This document shows positions 53,679 to 62,701 of a stretch of DNA of 64,000 nt, piece after piece. The stretch is from Nostoc sp. C052 (GTDB lineage Bacteria; Cyanobacteriota; Cyanobacteriia; Cyanobacteriales; Nostocaceae), in contig NZ_CP040272.1 of assembly GCF_013393905.1 (NCBI RefSeq), positions 4,088,001 to 4,152,000 on the forward strand. Reading direction: 5' to 3'. The position numbers and the translations under genes are program-made. The notes below the pieces were generated by a model. It ran no database searches. It was not told the origin of the DNA and saw nothing but the letters and a program-made list of their open reading frames with translations. Numbering within the stretch: position 1 is the first letter of the stretch; each line of letters starts with the position of its first letter.

Positions 53679-54416
53679 ATGAACGAGAAAATATTAGTAA
53701 TTGAAGATGAAATTCAAATTTCTGAAAATGTCCAACAGATTCTAAGTTTGTCAGATTTTAATGCTATCACTGCAAATAATGGTTTAGAAGGATTACGACT
53801 TGCTAAAACAGAAAAACCAGACCTGATATGTTGTGATATTATGATGCCTGAACTTGATGGTTATGGTGTACTGACAGCCTTACGCCAAGATCCATTAACT
53901 GAATCTATCCCAGTAATTTTTCTAACTGCAAAAGCAGATCGTGATGGCTTACGCCAAGGTATGGAGTTAGGAGCCGATGATTACCTGACAAAACCTTTTT
54001 CTCCAGAAGAACTTTTGAAAGCAATTAAGATTAGATTGGCTCGGATAGAAAAACCAATTTTAATCAAACAACAATATGAACAAGCACATCAACAAAATGC
54101 CAATCTGAAGCAGCAGATAGAAGTAAAATCACAAAAATTACAAGAAAGTCAATACTTAGCAGAAATATGCAATGAGGTTTTACAAAAACTTTTACAAGAC
54201 TTAAGTAATCCGCTTTCAAATATCAATATGGCAATCTATATGCTGAAGAAAGCTCGATCAGATATTGAGCGCGATCGCTACTTGAATATCCTACAACAAG
54301 AGTATGCGAGAGAAATGCTACTTTTGAATGAAATGAAGAATTTACAAACATTATTAACCCCAGAAAATGCCAAAATTATGCAAAAGTTTCATTTGTTAAA
54401 CCATAGTAAACAGTAG
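53679..54416 (+). CDS. response regulator with degenerate DHp-like domain
   Basis: A 245-aa protein. The receiver (1-120) is complete: IEDE, acceptor Asp in CCDIMMPELDG, and LTKPFSPEELL. A coiled coil (about 130-160) leads to a helical hairpin with LQDLSNPLSNINMAIYML (about 170-188). This matches the H-box of HisKA domains (HDLRNPL...) but has Gln where the phosphorylated His should be, and there is no ATPase domain. It may dimerise or dock kinases without accepting phosphate. It sits between the CBS-PAS kinase and a REC-kinase in one probable operon. Confidence 0.85.
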   Translation: MNEKILVIEDEIQISENVQQILSLSDFNAITANNGLEGLRLAKTEKPDLICCDIMMPELDGYGVLTALRQDPLTESIPVIFLTAKADRDGLRQGMELGADDYLTKPFSPEELLKAIKIRLARIEKPILIKQQYEQAHQQNANLKQQIEVKSQKLQESQYLAEICNEVLQKLLQDLSNPLSNINMAIYMLKKARSDIERDRYLNILQQEYAREMLLLNEMKNLQTLLTPENAKIMQKFHLLNHSKQ

Positions 54417-54573
54417 ATTATTTCATAATAAATTCCAGTGTTTTTGCTTAGGTATTAGATGTGATTATCCTGTATGATTGAGAGTTAATTTTTCTGGTTC
54501 AAAAAGATAAGCTTTATATAGATTCCAGATAATTCTAGACCAATCAAAATAATATTATTTTTAATAATCATAG

Positions 54574-55665
54574 ATGAATACAATTTTAATCATAGAAGAT
54601 GAACCCCAGGTCAGAGTAAACATTCAGGAAATTTTACAACTTTCTGATTTTGAAACTTTGATAGCTGCAAACGGTAAGATTGGCTTAGAAATTGCTCAAG
54701 CAAAATTACCAGATTTAATTATCTGTGACATTATGATGCCTGAGTTAGACGGTTATAGCGTGCTTTCTGCTCTGCGTCAGAATGAAGCAACTACCAATAT
54801 TCCTTTAATATTTGTTACTGCTAAAGCAGAGCGTTCAGATTTTCGCCAAGGGATGGATTTTGGCGCTGATGATTATTTAACTAAACCATTTACTCCTGAA
54901 GAACTACTCAGTGCCATCGCTTCTCGTCTTGATAAGCACGCTTTGACTGAACGTCAAGCTCAAGCCAAACTAGACGAACTCAGAATGAATATTGCTCATT
55001 CATTACCTCATGAACTAAATACTCCTTTAAATGGTATTCTTGGTATGTCACAGTTATTAATGGAAAATTGTGGCATCATGCCTGGCTCGGAAGAAGTCGA
55101 AATTGCAGAATTGATTTACACCTCTGCCAATCGTTTGAATGAATTAGTTAAAAGATTTTTACTATATAGTAATCTAGAATTAATCGCTAAAAATCCTGAA
55201 AAAATACGTCAAATCCAAGAACAAAGAGATAAATGTTTCGCGGAGAAAATTATTAGTGAAATTGCTCTCAAAAAGGCTAGAGACAACTGTAGGCAAAAAG
55301 ATTTAACTCTAGATATCCAAGAATCTACAGTACAACTGCCAGAAGAAAATTTAAGTATTCTTATTGAAGAATTACTTGAGAATTCTTTTAAATTTTCTTT
55401 GCCAAGTAGCGAAGTTCAAGTTAAGAGTACAGTCGAAGATAATAAATTTAATTTATATGTTATTGATAATGGTAAAGGGATGACAATTGAAGAAATTGAT
55501 AAAATTGGAGCCTTTGTACAATTTAATCGAAAGTCATGGGAACAACAAGGCTCTGGCTTAGGGTTAGCTATTGTCCAGCATATTGTGAAATTATATGGTG
55601 GGGAATTTACAATTGATAGCATTCCTGAAAAAAGAACTATTGTAAGTATTTGTTTGCCCTGCTAG
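54574..55665 (+). CDS. REC-HisKA-HATPase hybrid kinase
   Basis: A 363-aa receiver-first kinase. The receiver (1-120) has IEDEPQV, ICDIMMPELDG and LTKPFTPEELL and is a close paralogue of the preceding gene's receiver. HisKA has an intact acceptor in SLPHELNTPLNGILGMS (His about 148) and the HATPase has LLENSFKFSLP, DNGKGMTIEEI and GSGLGLAIVQHIV (about 265-355). It is third in the cluster, 157 bp after the REC/DHp-like gene, and probably relays from the CBS-PAS kinase to an unlinked output. Confidence 0.9.
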   Translation: MNTILIIEDEPQVRVNIQEILQLSDFETLIAANGKIGLEIAQAKLPDLIICDIMMPELDGYSVLSALRQNEATTNIPLIFVTAKAERSDFRQGMDFGADDYLTKPFTPEELLSAIASRLDKHALTERQAQAKLDELRMNIAHSLPHELNTPLNGILGMSQLLMENCGIMPGSEEVEIAELIYTSANRLNELVKRFLLYSNLELIAKNPEKIRQIQEQRDKCFAEKIISEIALKKARDNCRQKDLTLDIQESTVQLPEENLSILIEELLENSFKFSLPSSEVQVKSTVEDNKFNLYVIDNGKGMTIEEIDKIGAFVQFNRKSWEQQGSGLGLAIVQHIVKLYGGEFTIDSIPEKRTIVSICLPC

Positions 55666-55705
55666 GATACGCTGGCAATCCGATTTGATAAGAAGAAAGG
55701 CAGGG

Positions 55706-55826
55706 GGCAGTCCCGATGAAACAAGTTTCTAAAGCCTTGCATGAAAGAGGGACAAGGGAGACAAGGGGGACAACGGAGACAAATAATGAAGAGTGCTGAG
55801 TATGGTAAATGACTCTTTCAAGTCAG
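55706..55826 (-). repeat. dispersed 103-122 bp element, copy C
   Basis: On minus it begins gctgacttgaaagagtcatt and ends at the block ctttcatgcaaggctttag...cgggactgcc, matching copies A and B at the ends. The middle is gtctcccttgtccc-type sequence, different from A and partly like B. Confidence 0.7.
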
Positions 55827-55880
55827 CTACTCATGGGAAAAACCCACAACCAAATATGAAAGTATGATAATTCTAACTAG

Positions 55881-55990
55881 TTCCCAGCCTCTAGGCTGGG
55901 AATCCATTCTGGGAGGCTTCGCCTCCTCTTTTTTGACTAGAGGCAGAGCTTCTGAGAATACATTCCCTGCCTTGAGGCTGGAAATGAGGC
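55881..55990. repeat. gttcccag...ctgggaat dispersed repeat
   Basis: Contains gttcccagcctctaggctgg, ggaggcttcgcctcc and agaggcagagcttct modules. The same modules appear in the interior of the 25204-25424 element, so it is a separate repeat family that the MITE has acquired. Confidence 0.55.
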
Positions 55991-56099
55991 TACACGAGCT
56001 TTCGAGCTTTTCTTAGTGCCATTCCCCCAGTCCCCAGTCTTGGTAAAGGGCACGACTTGTTGAATTTACGACAAAAGTATTAATAATCAAATCACCACA

Positions 56100-56438
56100 T
56101 TAGAGTTCAATTAACTTGAAGCCCCAAGGTTTGAGGGCTGCTAGAGCTAGTTCTGGATCTACGCCTTCATAAGCTTCCCATTCCAAGGGGTGTTCTTTAG
56201 GATGTCCATCGCCAACATTGCCTGCAACTTTGATTATCGGACAGTTGGCGATGCGATCGCGCTCCAACCCTCTTGGAATTGCTAGTTCGATTTTGTGCCC
56301 GATAAACTTCGCTGTACTATCATTAGCTACAGATTCACGGATTAAACAAATATCACCCGCAGTTCCCCAAGTAGTTTGGTAAATGTGGAGAAACGATATA
56401 TAGGTTGCTGGTTTGATGGATCTTTTTAGAACGTGCAT
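56100..56438 (-). CDS. hypothetical protein (112 aa)
   Basis: A compact soluble protein. The order IYQTTWGTAGDICLIRES, KFIGHKIELAIPRGLE, NCPIIKVAGNVGDGHP and WEAYEGVDPELALAALKPWG suggests a small beta-rich fold with a C-terminal helix. The phrase EAYEGVDPE could be a conserved loop. No signal, membrane segment or metal motif is evident. I do not recognise a family. It stands alone between a repeat gap and the cNMP/polyferredoxin fusion gene. Confidence 0.5.
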   Translation of the reverse strand: MHVLKRSIKPATYISFLHIYQTTWGTAGDICLIRESVANDSTAKFIGHKIELAIPRGLERDRIANCPIIKVAGNVGDGHPKEHPLEWEAYEGVDPELALAALKPWGFKLIEL

Positions 56439-56579
56439 TATCTGTAATCCTTATACTATGAGTCAAAAATCATAAATGATATAAGTATTTTCTATCACGT
56501 TCGTAGGGAAGAATGTTCTTAAATCACATTTTGCACCTAGTCCAGGCGATTAGAAACCGCCTGGTAGAGGATGTGAAGC

Positions 56580-59096
56580 TTAAAATACGATAATTGCCCA
56601 CATACTAGCTCCCAAAGCGATCGCTGCTAGGTGTTGCCAAAGGAGCGCTTTTACTGGTTGCTTTGCAATTTTTTGCGTTAATAATATAGTCATTAACACG
56701 GAGAAAATGATCGTTGTACCTTGCAAAAAGGCAATCACTGCTGGATGAGCAACCAATATTGGCAATTGTTCACCACCCATACCAAGGGTAGCAAAAGTTA
56801 CGGGTAAAATCCGTCCGCCTTCGCCTAAGCCCAAGCGCAGATAGTGAGCCAAGTTTCCCCCCAATACTAATGGTAAGTAGCCATAAGCAAGTTCTACAAA
56901 TTTTCGAGGCTTACGGTTAAAATTTAACACTTGGAGCAAGCCATAAGCGGCAAAGGTAAAAATCGCTGGGATAATTAACACTAGCAACGATAATCCCAAG
57001 TGCTGCCAAAACTGAGTTAAATCCACTTGTAACCCCAACCAAGATAGCAATTCTGGCAAGCGATGCAGATATATTCCACCCAACAGCAAAAATAGTAATG
57101 CTACTTCATAGGTGCGCGGTACATGAGTTGTCCACAGTTCAATACCAGGGGGACGCAAGTTGAATTCAACAGAACGATGGGGACAAGCTTTGAGACAAGT
57201 CATGCACAGTACGCAATCTCGGTTATCTTCTAGCTGCGCTGGGTGAGAGTATAAGGGACATCCATTCGTTTCCAGCCCTTCGCCCTTTTGCGGACCACCT
57301 TTATAGCACTGATAGGTGGTGCAACTGGCAGAACAAATACCTTGCTGTGCCCGGAGTTCTGTCATGGAAAGTTTGGCAAATAAACCATTCATCCCGCCGA
57401 TGGGGCAGAGATAACGACACCAAAACCGCCGCTCAAAAAGAGCCGAGAAAATCATCGCTCCGGCGGTAATCAACAGCAGCAAACAAGCGCTAAGGTAGGC
57501 AGTATTTTCTAAATGCCAGAGTTCTTCCCATAAGAAAATTAGGGAGAATAACCCAAACATGAACCATCCGCCCCATTTCTCAGCTTGCTCTCTCGGCCAG
57601 CGCTTGAGTTTTCGAGGCCACAACCAGAGGGAGAGCTTTTGGGTAATTTCTCCGTAAATCATGAAAGGACAAACAGAACACCAGATACGACCTAAAAAGG
57701 GAAAGAGAAATAAGAAGAAAGGCCACCACCAAGCCCAAAATAGATTTAATACGAAATTGCGATCGCGGGTTTGTGGCCCAATAAATAACACTGCAACAAT
57801 AATTGCAAAAACCGTTGCAGTAAAACCATAGTTAATGCGATCGGGCCACCAAGGACTACGTAAAAACCGCCGTAAAGGCGGATAGGCATTTAACAGATTC
57901 AATCGAAATCGTTTTTTCTTCGTTTCGGCTGGCCAGAAAATTTCTTCTGTTAATTCACTCGCACCCTCAGCTTGCACGATCGCTCTTTCTACGAGATTTT
58001 TTAATTCCTTGAGATTGCCAGGAAAATCATAAGATTGTAGGCGACGCAAGGCTTCGGGGGTGATATGCGGTTTAGAAACGCCTCTAGATCGAGTGTAGAG
58101 ACTAGTATAATATTCTACCTGTACCTGAATATCAGCTTTCCGCACCCGTAGCGGTGGGACTTTAATAATGTGACCAACAGAACGTTCAATCGTTGGCTGA
58201 GTTTTTTCTGAAACAATCAGAATTCTGGCTTTACTGGGGCGAGGTTGGGGGGCTGGCTCACCAGAACGACTCGCAGGTGTATATGTCCCAGTTTTGAGCA
58301 AATGCGTCACCGGAGCTAATAATTCTTCGGGCAATTCTTGGATGTTGTTGAGAACGAGAGTACCTTCTCCCAACCATTCCAACAATCCTGCTTTACCGCC
58401 AGCGCGACCGAATAAATCTGCACCACTAGTTTGGAGAATACCACAATTGACTTTAATAATTGGTTCTCGCCGTTTTGGCGAACCAAAGTGGATGAGAGCT
58501 GCTATATTGTCTTTTTCTAAACCTGGTTCTCCGAAAATATCCACAGATTTGCGGTCAGCAGCCGCTTCGCGAATTTGCTCCCGCAGCCGCATAGCATAAC
58601 GACTTGTACCGACAATTCCCCGTTGCGCTTTGGTAACTAAATAGGGTCGCAAAGCTACAGAACGTTCTTGCTCATAGCTCAGTGCAGATGTTACTTGAGC
58701 TAATTCTTGAACCAATTGGCGAGAAAAAGCCTGAGTAATTTCGGGGTATTGGGTGACTAAAGCACGAAATTTAGCAGCAGGTATAACCCACAAGTGACAT
58801 TCTGTCACCGTCGTAATTGTGAATGGAGTTAATTCTTCTAGCAGCAATTGTTTGAGTTCAATCACTGATCCGGGAAGGAATCCACAAGCTAAGGCTGGAT
58901 TAGTGCTATTGCTTTCGAGTTGACCTTCCACGAGAATATAAAGGGCTTCTGGAGGAGTGCCTTCGCTAACTAAGTCAGTTTCGGCACTCACAACTTGTTC
59001 TTCAATTACTTGGGCGATCGCATTTAATACTTCAGGTGAGAGAATCCCTAAACTGGTGCGTTCTTGTAGCCATAAGACCGTTTCTGGAGATGTCAT
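56580..59096 (-). CDS. cNMP-binding / degenerate NtrC-type AAA+ / 4Fe-4S membrane fusion protein
   Basis: An 838-aa three-part protein. Residues about 12-135 form a CRP-like cyclic-nucleotide domain (LVSEGTPPEALYILVEGQL). Residues 150-375 follow NtrC-type AAA+ domains (IVGTSRYAMRLREQI, ADLFGRAGGKAGLLEW, LRVRKADIQ, YDFPGNLKELKNLVERAI), but Walker A reads GEPGLEKD, Walker B LVLNNIQE, and the GAFTGA sigma54 loop is missing. From about 415 there are eight or so membrane helices and NapH/CcoG-like iron-sulfur cysteines: CSVCPF, CRYLCPIGG, CSASC...CYKGG and CVLCMTCLKACP. It may couple membrane electron transfer to nucleotide sensing. Cyanobacteria lack sigma54, so a transcription role is unlikely. 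Function unproven. Confidence 0.85.
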   Translation of the reverse strand: MTSPETVLWLQERTSLGILSPEVLNAIAQVIEEQVVSAETDLVSEGTPPEALYILVEGQLESNSTNPALACGFLPGSVIELKQLLLEELTPFTITTVTECHLWVIPAAKFRALVTQYPEITQAFSRQLVQELAQVTSALSYEQERSVALRPYLVTKAQRGIVGTSRYAMRLREQIREAAADRKSVDIFGEPGLEKDNIAALIHFGSPKRREPIIKVNCGILQTSGADLFGRAGGKAGLLEWLGEGTLVLNNIQELPEELLAPVTHLLKTGTYTPASRSGEPAPQPRPSKARILIVSEKTQPTIERSVGHIIKVPPLRVRKADIQVQVEYYTSLYTRSRGVSKPHITPEALRRLQSYDFPGNLKELKNLVERAIVQAEGASELTEEIFWPAETKKKRFRLNLLNAYPPLRRFLRSPWWPDRINYGFTATVFAIIVAVLFIGPQTRDRNFVLNLFWAWWWPFFLFLFPFLGRIWCSVCPFMIYGEITQKLSLWLWPRKLKRWPREQAEKWGGWFMFGLFSLIFLWEELWHLENTAYLSACLLLLITAGAMIFSALFERRFWCRYLCPIGGMNGLFAKLSMTELRAQQGICSASCTTYQCYKGGPQKGEGLETNGCPLYSHPAQLEDNRDCVLCMTCLKACPHRSVEFNLRPPGIELWTTHVPRTYEVALLFLLLGGIYLHRLPELLSWLGLQVDLTQFWQHLGLSLLVLIIPAIFTFAAYGLLQVLNFNRKPRKFVELAYGYLPLVLGGNLAHYLRLGLGEGGRILPVTFATLGMGGEQLPILVAHPAVIAFLQGTTIIFSVLMTILLTQKIAKQPVKALLWQHLAAIALGASMWAIIVF

Positions 59097-59132
59097 CTTA
59101 AGTTCTCCGTGTAGGCTGCTGTATAATAAGGA

Positions 59133-59376
59133 TTATCCCTGAAAGGGTATGTCAAAATATTGTTCTTTCTCTGATGAGCGATCGCTCTTAAACCCTTTGA
59201 CTTTGTTGGCTTTGATGTCTGGCTTGCCTTCTTCTCCCTTGAGACGGTTGTTTTCAGAGCGCAACTTCTGGTTTTCTGGTTCTAAATCTTTAACTTTTGA
59301 GTTTAGTTGCTCTATCAGGTTTAGTAATATCTCAAGTCTAATGATTTTGATAGTGTTCGCAAATAATTGATCATGG
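59133..59376 (-). pseudogene. transposase N-terminal fragment
   Basis: The reverse strand reads LEILLNLIEQLNSKVKDLEP, then ENQKLRSENNRLKGEEGKPD, IKANK and SSEKE before a stop at 59133. The coiled coil plus NRLKGE.GKPDIK and SSEKE words are typical of the N-terminus of a transposase family common in Nostoc. The catalytic region is absent, so this is a remnant. It lies 36 bp upstream of the fusion-protein gene and may have supplied part of its promoter region. Confidence 0.55.
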
Positions 59377-59395
59377 GATAAGCCTGGTCAAGCCG

Positions 59396-60361
59396 TTATC
59401 CAAAGCAGTGTACAAACCGCTCACTTCCCATTCCACTAATGAACAACCTTTCCTTTTGGTTATTCAGTAATTGCTGTGTCCAATCGGTAAACCCACCATC
59501 AACAAGGAAATACTCGGTTCCTGATGAGTCACAACCGTAGATGTGGAATCCAGCACTATGATAGTAACCACGGCCAGTTTCGCGCTCCTGATCAAAGGCA
59601 AAGGTAATCCCCGCATATTTTGCAGCGAGTTTTTCCAGCACTGAGGTTTGGAGTGTATTATAACGAGCTTGATCAAATGCAGTCAACGAAACACGCACGT
59701 CTGCGATCGCAAACCCGGCGTGATTAGCTGCATCAAAGAGCTGGAAATAGAATTCCAGATGTTCTGTGAGAGAGTCAATCTCAAAGTGATACGAGCCGAT
59801 GTCACGTCCAGCCGTACACAAACCCAGCAGACGGAAATGTGGGAAAGTTGCCGCGCCACGACGCATACCTTGGGTGCGTAGCACGCGATGGCTGGCACAC
59901 AATTTTGTTACCTCATGTACAGGTACACCTTTGGTAGAAATTGCTCGCCGCCGCCTTGCACACTCCAGCGCCAAAACATTCGTCGCATCCGCAGTCACTT
60001 CGGTATTGCGAATGGTGGTTAGTACCTTGTTTTGGTTAACCGTCGCCACGACCGAGTTTGTGCCAAGCGGACAAACGGGCGAAAGTTCCAGCACCTCAAA
60101 CCCTGACGGCAGCAGGGAATAGGCGAGGCGATCAAATTCCATTAGTTGCTGGGGACTCACCTGAGACGGCGTGGCAAAGCGGTTGTGTTCATACTGCTGT
60201 AAGAGGTCGCTGGGCTTGAGGCTGGCGGTACGTCGGCGATAGACCTCAAGCAGGAGAGATTGTAAGTCTGACAAACTCAGCCGATTTGTCAGGATATCAA
60301 GGAGGTCTGGGGTGTCAGCTGTGGTGAGAATGCGCTCAAGGATTTTGTCTTCCATAATCAT
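59396..60361 (-). CDS. HisRS-like class II synthetase-fold protein
   Basis: A 321-aa protein of no recognised named family. A helical N-terminus (about 5-75) is followed by features of a class II aminoacyl-tRNA synthetase core: LSPVCPLGTNSVVATV (about 93-108), an RxxE motif-2-like IRNTEV (about 117), then YYHSAGFHIYG, FLVDGGFTDW and the motif-3-like ISGMGSERF near the C-terminus, in the order seen in HisRS and HisZ. There is no anticodon-binding domain. It could be a ligase paralogue acting on a free amino acid or a regulatory subunit. A purine-rich agagagc precedes the ATG. Monocistronic; function unknown. Confidence 0.65.
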   Translation of the reverse strand: MIMEDKILERILTTADTPDLLDILTNRLSLSDLQSLLLEVYRRRTASLKPSDLLQQYEHNRFATPSQVSPQQLMEFDRLAYSLLPSGFEVLELSPVCPLGTNSVVATVNQNKVLTTIRNTEVTADATNVLALECARRRRAISTKGVPVHEVTKLCASHRVLRTQGMRRGAATFPHFRLLGLCTAGRDIGSYHFEIDSLTEHLEFYFQLFDAANHAGFAIADVRVSLTAFDQARYNTLQTSVLEKLAAKYAGITFAFDQERETGRGYYHSAGFHIYGCDSSGTEYFLVDGGFTDWTQQLLNNQKERLFISGMGSERFVHCFG

Positions 60362-60588
60362 GCTCTCTTTTGTGTGAATAGCCTACCATCAATGGACTTA
60401 TTGCAAAAGTTGGGGTAAAAGGGAAGGTGGTATCCCCTATGGGGATAAAGGGCGGGGGAAAAGGGTAAAGAAACTCAAAATCCTTTCCCTTTAACTTTTA
60501 CCCTTTTCCCTAAGAGTGCAAAAACATATTTTTGCAACAGGTCTAATGGTTGTAAGTCCCACTACTCGTAAATTGGAAATCAGCAATT

Positions 60589-61230
60589 ATGGCACTATAT
60601 CTAGACTCAGCGATCGCATCGGAAGCTGAAGTTGTTAAACTTTGGGGATGGGTGAAAGGCATTACCACAAATCCCACGCTGTTGTCTCAAAGCGATACCC
60701 CACCAGAAACCACGCTCAAAAAATTGGTTGCCTTGACAAATGGCCCATTGTACTATCAACTTATGGCATCAGATAAAGCTGGGATGCTAGCTGAAGGTAG
60801 AAAAGCTTTCGAGATTATTGGTTCACAAACAATTTTGAAAATTCCCGCAACACCATTAGGGTTTGAAGTGGTGGCGAGTCTATCACCAGAAATTACCTGT
60901 TCGGTGACAGCGATTTATAGTGCAGCACAAGCAGCAGTAGCGCGGGAAGCAGGTGCTAAAATTGCGATCGCTTATGTAAATCGCGCCACTAGGTTGTTAG
61001 GTGACGGTATTGCTTTAGTGCGGGATATGGCTAGCGTCCTCAAAGGTAGTGATACGGAAATCTTGGCAGCGAGTATCAAATCTCCTGAAGAAGCAGCCGC
61101 ATCGTTGCAAGCCGGGGCAGATCATTTGACTTTACCATTGGCAATGTTGCAGGCGATCGCAACTCATGAATTCTCACAGAAAACTGTTGAAGAATTCGCT
61201 AAAGGAGGCATTGGCTTAACTAATTCGTAA
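60589..61230 (+). CDS. transaldolase-family protein, fructose-6-phosphate aldolase type
   Basis: A 213-aa short transaldolase (TalC/Fsa/MipB-like). The TIM-barrel markers are YLDSA at the start, GITTNPTLLSQS (about 24-35), the Schiff-base lysine in TILKIPATPLGF (about 83), CSVTAIYSAAQA (about 103-114) and SIKSPEEAAASLQAGADHLTLP near the end. It would catalyse aldol cleavage or transfer of dihydroxyacetone units on sugar phosphates. Its small size separates it from the main pentose-phosphate Tal of cyanobacteria. Single gene; no partner is close. Confidence 0.9.
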   Translation: MALYLDSAIASEAEVVKLWGWVKGITTNPTLLSQSDTPPETTLKKLVALTNGPLYYQLMASDKAGMLAEGRKAFEIIGSQTILKIPATPLGFEVVASLSPEITCSVTAIYSAAQAAVAREAGAKIAIAYVNRATRLLGDGIALVRDMASVLKGSDTEILAASIKSPEEAAASLQAGADHLTLPLAMLQAIATHEFSQKTVEEFAKGGIGLTNS

Positions 61231-61517
61231 TTATTGGGTTTGAGTTTCACATCAAATTGTCAAACGTCATGAATAAGTGAATTTAGCTAAACTATTAAAG
61301 TCAAATAGCGAGAAGATGAAGAGTAAAAATATTTTAATTAGAGATGCAAAATCAAGTCAAATATTACAGTAGGATGGGGAAAAACGAGGCAAATCAAGAT
61401 TTTGAAACCCAGGATCGGTAGCTTTTGTTTGTGTAGACGCGGTTTCTAACCGCCCGTTTCACGTTAAGTTGACACCAACGCATTTTCTGTCAACCCTACA
61501 AACTATAAATTCTCAGT

Positions 61518-62024
61518 TTAAAAATCAATTTTCATCTTGAGAGAGATTCCGCCAACTCGATTGATTATCTCACTTCCATCAACTACTTTAAAGCCGAATC
61601 GTTTATATAAAGTAAATGCCGGATTTGTTGCTCTGGAACTAAGTGATATTGATGGATAAGATGTTTTGGCTACTGCTAGCAAATTTGTGAGTAACTGCGT
61701 TCCTATGCCTTGATTTCTATATTCAGAAAGAATTGCTATTGCTAACTCAGGAGTGCAATCATCAACATAGCCATATCCTTTATTTTTACCTGTCAATAAA
61801 CGCAGCCATGCGGCTCCTACTGGCTGATTACTGCTTTCCAAAATAGCGACGAAGCCACTATCATCCTTACATCCCCAATTTTTCACATATTTTGCCAAAT
61901 CAGGATTATTCTTCGCATCTTGCACTGTCAAATTACCTTCTTCTACCAGATGGGCTGCTTCGTAAAGCATTTGCCAGAGAAAAGGCTCATCTTCTTGTGT
62001 GAGTGGACGAATAAAATAATCCAT
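61518..62024 (-). CDS. GNAT family N-acetyltransferase
   Basis: A 168-aa acetyltransferase. It starts DYFIRPLTQEDEPFLWQML, has the strand AAWLRLL, then PELAIAILSEYRNQGIGTQLLTNLL, the acetyl-CoA pyrophosphate loop (R/Q-x-x-G-x-G/A form: RNQGIGT, about 106-112), SISLSSRATNPAFTLYKRFGFKVV and a final beta strand. Substrate is unknown. It lies 9 bp after the PNPOx-like gene on the same strand, so the two are probably co-transcribed. Confidence 0.88.
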   Translation of the reverse strand: MDYFIRPLTQEDEPFLWQMLYEAAHLVEEGNLTVQDAKNNPDLAKYVKNWGCKDDSGFVAILESSNQPVGAAWLRLLTGKNKGYGYVDDCTPELAIAILSEYRNQGIGTQLLTNLLAVAKTSYPSISLSSRATNPAFTLYKRFGFKVVDGSEIINRVGGISLKMKIDF

Positions 62025-62033
62025 CAGGCAAAG

Positions 62034-62588
62034 TTAGGGCAATCTACTCAGTGGTGTTGCTAAACCGTCAATGCTGACAAGATTTTTCTGCTGTTGATAT
62101 TCTCGAACTCCCTCTTCGCCTTTTTTACTAGCCCAGTTTACTAAAGTCTGACGCTGACCTTGATATTCATAGAGTGGTATACCAAAACCACAGGAGGTCT
62201 GGATTTTTTCAATGTCAGCGACGATAATTTGACGAGTTCCAGGTATCGGCAAAAACAGAGAATACAGCGAGTCCCAGTCTGGAGAACTCGGTAAAATCGT
62301 GGTTCCTTGACCGTAAAGACGCAGGATACACGGAGGTTCTTGAAAGGCACAAAACATAAATGTTATTCGCCCATTTTCTTGCAAATGGGCTGATGTTTCG
62401 TTACCACTGCCTGTAAGGTCTAAGTAACCTACTCGGTTGGGAGAGAGAATGCGAAAGCAGTCCAAACCTTTAGGAGAGAGGTTAACATGGCCAGTAGGAC
62501 TCAAAGGTGCAGAGCCCACAAAGAAAATGTGTTGGGCAGCAATAAAGTCTTGCTGTTCGTCAGTAATACAGTCAAACAATTTAGACAT
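62034..62588 (-). CDS. pyridoxamine 5'-phosphate oxidase-related protein
   Basis: A 184-aa split-barrel flavin-type protein. Markers are FVGSAPLSPTGHVNLSPKGLDC (about 24-45), RVGYLDLTGSGNETSAHLQENGRITFMFCAFQ, LRLYGQGTTI and a C-terminal CGFGIPLYEYQGQR with VNWASKKGEEG. These follow the PNPOx-like general fold; substrate and flavin use are not defined for this subfamily. It is transcribed first, with a GNAT gene 9 bp downstream. Confidence 0.85.
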   Translation of the reverse strand: MSKLFDCITDEQQDFIAAQHIFFVGSAPLSPTGHVNLSPKGLDCFRILSPNRVGYLDLTGSGNETSAHLQENGRITFMFCAFQEPPCILRLYGQGTTILPSSPDWDSLYSLFLPIPGTRQIIVADIEKIQTSCGFGIPLYEYQGQRQTLVNWASKKGEEGVREYQQQKNLVSIDGLATPLSRLP

Positions 62589-62701
62589 AGACTGTCTGAA
62601 TTTATATTTGCAAATTTCTCATATTCCCAGCCTATGTCTTAGCTAAGAATCTAGCAAGGACTAATTGTCGATGTGTGGAGAATGGGGAGTGGGGAAAAGT
62701 G

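Larger units (their letters stand above)
55666..56099. other. gap with repeat copies
   Basis: About 434 bp. Holds repeat copy C (55706-55826) and a gttcccagcctctaggctgg repeat (55881-55990) related to the interior of the 25204-25424 element. No gene. Confidence 0.5.

Noticed and set aside
56580..59096. Sigma54-dependent transcription activator
   Set aside because: GAFTGA loop and catalytic Walker residues are missing, no DNA-binding HTH is present, and cyanobacteria lack sigma54.
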